This document shows, piece after piece, positions 21,281-23,613 of a stretch of 23,613 nt of DNA. Positions within the stretch are counted from its first letter, which is position 1; the number at the start of each line of letters is the position of its first letter. Below the pieces are notes generated by a model. The model saw nothing but the letters and a program-made list of their open reading frames with translations, ran no database searches and had not been told where the DNA came from. The translations under genes were made by a program, and so were the position numbers. The stretch is from a virus. The stretch spans positions 1-23,613 of IMG/VR virus record IMGVR_UViG_3300023179_000516. One strand, given 5' to 3'.

Positions 21281-21375
21281 TGGTGGACCAGGCGGGAGTC
21301 GAACCCGCGTCCACAATGTTTTTCCTTCTATATCATACAACTATAAATTTAATATAAATATTGTTTGTAAAATTT

Positions 21376-21404
21376 ATTATAGTTTCATAATAAAATTCAT
21401 AGAA
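21376..21404 (-). promoter_or_regulatory. Candidate promoter for the tmRNA gene
   Basis: A perfect TATAAT (21381-21376) lies 17 bases after TTCTAT (21404-21399), a poor -35. It overlaps the end of the oxygenase gene. The start near 21369 would give a precursor leader of about 50 nt before the P2 strand. Confidence 0.35.
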
Positions 21405-21985
21405 ATACTAATTCTATTTTTATTACTTAAATTTTCTTCAACTTTATGTTGCAAATGCGATCTAAATATTACTATAGTTTTTTCAGTTGGTTTATAACTA
21501 CACCGATCTGCAGTTGTAAAAGAAATATCATCATCTGTTTTAGGTAATGAATAATTGTCCATAAATCCAGCATGACTTTTGAATATAAGATTACCACTAT
21601 TTTCCGGAACATCCAAATAAATAATTGCGCTAAAATGACTCCAAGAATGGTTGTGATATTCTTGATAGTTTCCTGGTTTTGATATATTAAACCAAAAATC
21701 TTTACATTCTATTTTAAAATTCTTACTTTTTGTATAATTTTTTGCAAATTCTATAACGTGTTTTTGTGCTTTATCTATAGTTTTTTTTACTGGAATATCT
21801 ATAGATGTAAACGCATCATAAATACCTAAAGTATTATATGTGTTGCACTGCCATTCAGTTTTTGGTTTTGGATTTTCTTTATTTATTTTAAATAGTATAT
21901 TATATAAATCTTCATATTCTAAATCAATATGATCACAATATATTAGTGTAGGAAAAATACTTAGAATTTTAGAATCATCAATCAT
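21377..21985 (-). CDS. 2-oxoglutarate/Fe(II)-dependent oxygenase
   Basis: A 202-residue double-stranded beta-helix dioxygenase of the kind common in phages. The sequence around the metal site, NISKPGNYQEYHNHSWSHFS (100-119), supplies a His at 111 or 113. It continues into IIYLDVPENSGNLIF, and the distal His lies in FRSHLQH (His180), with the 2OG-binding Arg in NRISISMNF (Arg191). Such enzymes hydroxylate proteins, nucleic acids or small molecules using 2-oxoglutarate and O2. It begins at the ATG at 21985 without a strong ribosome binding site, 65 bases after the preceding gene. The target is unknown; with the glycosyltransferase and FkbM enzyme nearby, glycan or DNA-base modification is possible. 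Confidence 0.75.
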   Translation of the reverse strand: MIDDSKILSIFPTLIYCDHIDLEYEDLYNILFKINKENPKPKTEWQCNTYNTLGIYDAFTSIDIPVKKTIDKAQKHVIEFAKNYTKSKNFKIECKDFWFNISKPGNYQEYHNHSWSHFSAIIYLDVPENSGNLIFKSHAGFMDNYSLPKTDDDISFTTADRCSYKPTEKTIVIFRSHLQHKVEENLSNKNRISISMNFIMKL

Positions 21986-22050
21986 AATATAAATACAATT
22001 TAATAAGTAGTTTTTAAATTAAAAATAGCAATCTAATAAATATATTTAGT

Positions 22051-22389
22051 CTATATAATATTTGCATCTGATAATATTGTATAAACACTAAAATCTATAT
22101 AAGGATCATATATTTCCGTTCCTAGCGATATCCAAAAAGCTAGTCTACCATGACTTCTTTCTATAGGAATTTCGTTAAATAATATACCACCAACTGCATT
22201 AGTTATACTATTTACCAAATCTGATATACTAGATATATCTTCGTCCCAAGGAACCGCAATTATATCTAAATCCTTTTGTAAACTACCGTGTAAACAACAC
22301 GCATATCCATGTTGTTTACATACTTCATTTATTATTGGATAAAGAAATGAGTATATAGCAGGACTAGGTTTTACTAATGGTTCTGTCAT
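22051..22389 (-). CDS. Nucleotidyltransferase-like phage protein (112 aa)
   Basis: A compact protein with the nucleotidyltransferase core CCLHGSLQKDLDIIAVPW (about 31-48). This has the hG-S pair at 35-36 and two acidic residues at 40 and 42 in the usual G-S-x(n)-D-x-D arrangement, followed by helix DEDISSISDLVNSITNAV and strand RLAFWISLG. Similar short proteins occur in many phages with unknown substrate. It may transfer a nucleotide to RNA, protein or an antibiotic-like molecule, or may have lost activity. Its start codon overlaps the preceding stop (ATGA), placing it last in the block starting at 23505. Confidence 0.65.
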   Translation of the reverse strand: MTEPLVKPSPAIYSFLYPIINEVCKQHGYACCLHGSLQKDLDIIAVPWDEDISSISDLVNSITNAVGGILFNEIPIERSHGRLAFWISLGTEIYDPYIDFSVYTILSDANII

Positions 22390-22823
22390 AAGGTTTGTAC
22401 TATTTCACGAATACGTTCTTCTAATACACCAATAGCAGTATTGTAGTATCCACCATCGCTGTCCATAGACTTGTATTTCTTTTTTAGTCGTTCTACTTCA
22501 CGAGTAAGTACACCAATCTTAACATGATCATCAGGATTTTGTCCACTATAAATACTATTGTGAATTGCTAAGTAGCCTGCACACTGTGCTTGTAAATAGC
22601 TGCTTTCATCAAATCCAAATACTTGATAGAGAATATAGCGATAACTACCTTGCTGCTCAATCTCGCCATTGTAGATTCTACGACTCACAGCACAAAAAGC
22701 ATCAAGTTGCTGCTCTTTAGTTAGTGAATTCCAGTACTGTTCACTTTTATCTTCAAATTCTTTGATCACCTGATCAAAAACTTTACTAGTTTTGTCAAGA
22801 TTTTCTAGTAGTTTACTACTCAT
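22386..22823 (-). CDS. Conserved phage protein of unknown function (145 aa)
   Basis: A helical, charged protein with a central block (GSYRYILYQVFGFDESSYLQ, then AQCAGYLAIHNSIY) that I recall from uncharacterised phage proteins, and a C-terminal coiled-coil-like region (LTREVERLKKKYK; VLEERIREIVQTL). No catalytic motif is evident. Both ends overlap neighbours by four bases (ATGA), so it is translated in a chain with them. Confidence 0.65.
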   Translation of the reverse strand: MSSKLLENLDKTSKVFDQVIKEFEDKSEQYWNSLTKEQQLDAFCAVSRRIYNGEIEQQGSYRYILYQVFGFDESSYLQAQCAGYLAIHNSIYSGQNPDDHVKIGVLTREVERLKKKYKSMDSDGGYYNTAIGVLEERIREIVQTL

Positions 22824-23041
22824 GACGTAATTTTTCCTTGCTGTGCTATTGACTCAAAACAATCCCACAATTTATTAAATTTTAACTCATAAATAGTTTC
22901 TAAGCCAAGTAAATAATTTGCAATCTGGTCACGAGTATATGTATCATCCTCAAGAACTTTTTCGTAAAGGTGTTTAATCTCTGTGGTAATTTCCCAGTTT
23001 TTTAATATAAGTTGTTCTAGGTCAAAGCGATTATATTTCAT
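22820..23041 (-). CDS. Hypothetical protein (73 aa)
   Basis: A small helical acidic protein (NRFDLEQLILKNWEITTEIK; DQIANYLLGLETIYELKF) of unknown family. It starts at the ATG at 23041, overlapping the upstream stop by four bases, and ends by overlapping the next start likewise. No motif is visible. Confidence 0.6.
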   Translation of the reverse strand: MKYNRFDLEQLILKNWEITTEIKHLYEKVLEDDTYTRDQIANYLLGLETIYELKFNKLWDCFESIAQQGKITS

Positions 23042-23505
23042 TTTAGTATAAATTTTAGTCTGTCAGCCGCATAACTAGCAGCAAATGCGTTTGGTTTAAT
23101 TAATGCTTCTAGGTTACAAGTACCGCGTATATATCCTATAGCTTGTTGCACAACTTGATTGCTAGCATGTTTAGCACTAGGATTAATATCTAGATGTACT
23201 TCTACTAATCTGTCTTCAATAACATCTTTTAGTTCTAGGTATATTTCACTAACCTTATAGACCTCTGTCATCAATCTAATATTAGGTCTATCTTTACGTT
23301 GATCGTAATCACGCTCTCGTTGATGATAACCAAATATTTTGCAGCCGTGTTTGCCGTCAATATGTACTACAATAGCAACTGTATAGTCTGCATACCATAT
23401 GCGATCTAAGCGATTACGTTCGCTGTCTGCTCCTAGATATATTTTTGTTTCTTGACTACTGGTTGTGATATAATGTTTAACTTCACTAATATTAAACTGT
23501 TTCAT
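23038..23505 (-). CDS. RNase H-fold protein of the YkuK/DUF458 type
   Basis: A 155-residue protein with the signatures of the YkuK-like RNase H fold: KIYLGADSERNR (Asp27) on the first strand, YADYTVAIVVHIDGKHG on the second, LMTEVYKVSEIYLEL (Glu in the helix), VEVHLDINPS on the fourth strand and GYIRGTCNLEALIKPNAFAA near the end. The conserved acidic residues would suit a two-metal nuclease, but activity has not been shown for this family to my knowledge. It starts at the ATG at 23505 with AGGAG 7 nt upstream and heads a chain of four genes with four-base overlaps. Confidence 0.7.
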   Translation of the reverse strand: MKQFNISEVKHYITTSSQETKIYLGADSERNRLDRIWYADYTVAIVVHIDGKHGCKIFGYHQRERDYDQRKDRPNIRLMTEVYKVSEIYLELKDVIEDRLVEVHLDINPSAKHASNQVVQQAIGYIRGTCNLEALIKPNAFAASYAADRLKFILK

Positions 23506-23529
23506 TGTAGTCTCCTAGTAGTGCTAGAG

Positions 23530-23554
23530 TATGGCCTCTGATAGAGAGGCCATA
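23530..23554. promoter_or_regulatory. Perfect 10-bp hairpin without a U-run
   Basis: TATGGCCTCT (23530-23539) pairs with AGAGGCCATA (23545-23554) across a 5-nt loop. Neither side has a T-run, so it is not a typical intrinsic terminator. It lies between two genes and could be an mRNA-processing or stability element. Confidence 0.5.
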
Positions 23555-23562
23555 ATGTAATA

Positions 23563-23613
23563 CTACTCAACGTATCTGTAGTGTTTGCCTAAGTCAACCA
23601 ACATTTGTTTAAA
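23563..23613 (-). CDS. C-terminal end of an unidentified gene
   Basis: The last 16 codons and TAG stop of a gene entering from beyond 23613, reading FKQMLVDLGKHYRYVE. The piece is too short to identify. The position, 57 bases before the next start with a hairpin in between, fits the gene arrangement here. Confidence 0.55.
   Translation of the reverse strand, partial: FKQMLVDLGKHYRYVE

Larger units (their letters stand above)
21045..21318 (-). ncRNA. ssrA: Circularly permuted (two-piece) tmRNA gene
   Basis: tmRNA rescues stalled ribosomes and tags their products for proteolysis, with SmpB. Read on the minus strand, the acceptor-side half comes first: P2 3' strand CATTGTG (21318-21312), T arm GCGGG-TTCGACT-CCCGC (21308-21292), acceptor 3' strand CTGGTCC (21291-21285) and ACCA to 21281. 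A 70-nt intervening segment follows. The 5' half then starts with acceptor strand GGGCCAG (21210-21204), the tmRNA-type block TGGTTTCGAC and the P2 5' strand CATGGTG (21191-21185). The seven acceptor pairs form with one G-U, and P2 pairs fully if wobbles are counted. The tag frame at 21123-21091 reads ANDEVFALAA-stop. A later stem GGCGGTTG/CAACCGCC (21075-21045) probably belongs to a pseudoknot. Mature ends at 21318 and 21045 are estimates. SmpB is not encoded in the window. Confidence 0.92.

Noticed and set aside
21120-21497. 125-codon plus-strand open frame across the tmRNA
   Set aside because: It covers the tmRNA antisense and the end of the oxygenase gene; no ribosome binding site, and the sequence is explained by RNA structure.

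Overview
The window is part of an AT-rich double-stranded DNA phage genome. Genes are packed almost end to end, and every credible one lies on the minus strand, so transcription runs from high to low coordinates. There is a complete phage replication and recombination set: flap exonuclease, resolvase, Rad50/Mre11-like pair, SSB, SF2 helicase, family-A polymerase, primase, DnaB-like helicase, a two-subunit NAD+ ligase and a PC4-like ssDNA binder. No virion structural genes are seen. The content and order match, from memory, the early 'D' region of T5-like siphophages (ligA-ligB-D5-D6-D7-D9-D10-...-D12-D13-D14-D15). The phage is probably a distant T5-type virus. Its tmRNA is circularly permuted and its tag ends FALAA, which suggests a betaproteobacterial host; this is inference.

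Layout in the direction of transcription. 23613-21377: a block of small genes with overlapping stop/start codons (YkuK/DUF458-like RNase H fold, unknowns, nucleotidyltransferase-like), then a 2OG-Fe(II) oxygenase. 21376-20333: a translation island with a permuted two-piece tmRNA gene, a small acidic protein, tRNA-Gly(GCC), a weakly paired tRNA-Gly(UCC)-like gene and tRNA-Ile2(CAU). 20332-19541: a glycosyltransferase, then a terminator. 19501-17575: two small operons, each from a consensus promoter, of mostly unknown small proteins; the second ends with a small HTH protein and a terminator. 17560-14546: an HTH protein, a 57-residue membrane protein, a sugar-active beta-propeller protein and a TPR/FkbM methyltransferase. 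14485-1: the replication and recombination module.

Six gene boundaries carry a host-type sigma-70 promoter. All six have an exact TATAAT and an exact 17-base spacer, and two of them place the transcript start on the start codon (leaderless mRNA). Four places carry strong intercistronic hairpins or terminators that divide the strand into operons.

The most notable item is the phage-borne circularly permuted tmRNA at 21318-21045. The acceptor stem, T arm, P2 pairing and the tag ANDEVFALAA can all be read directly.
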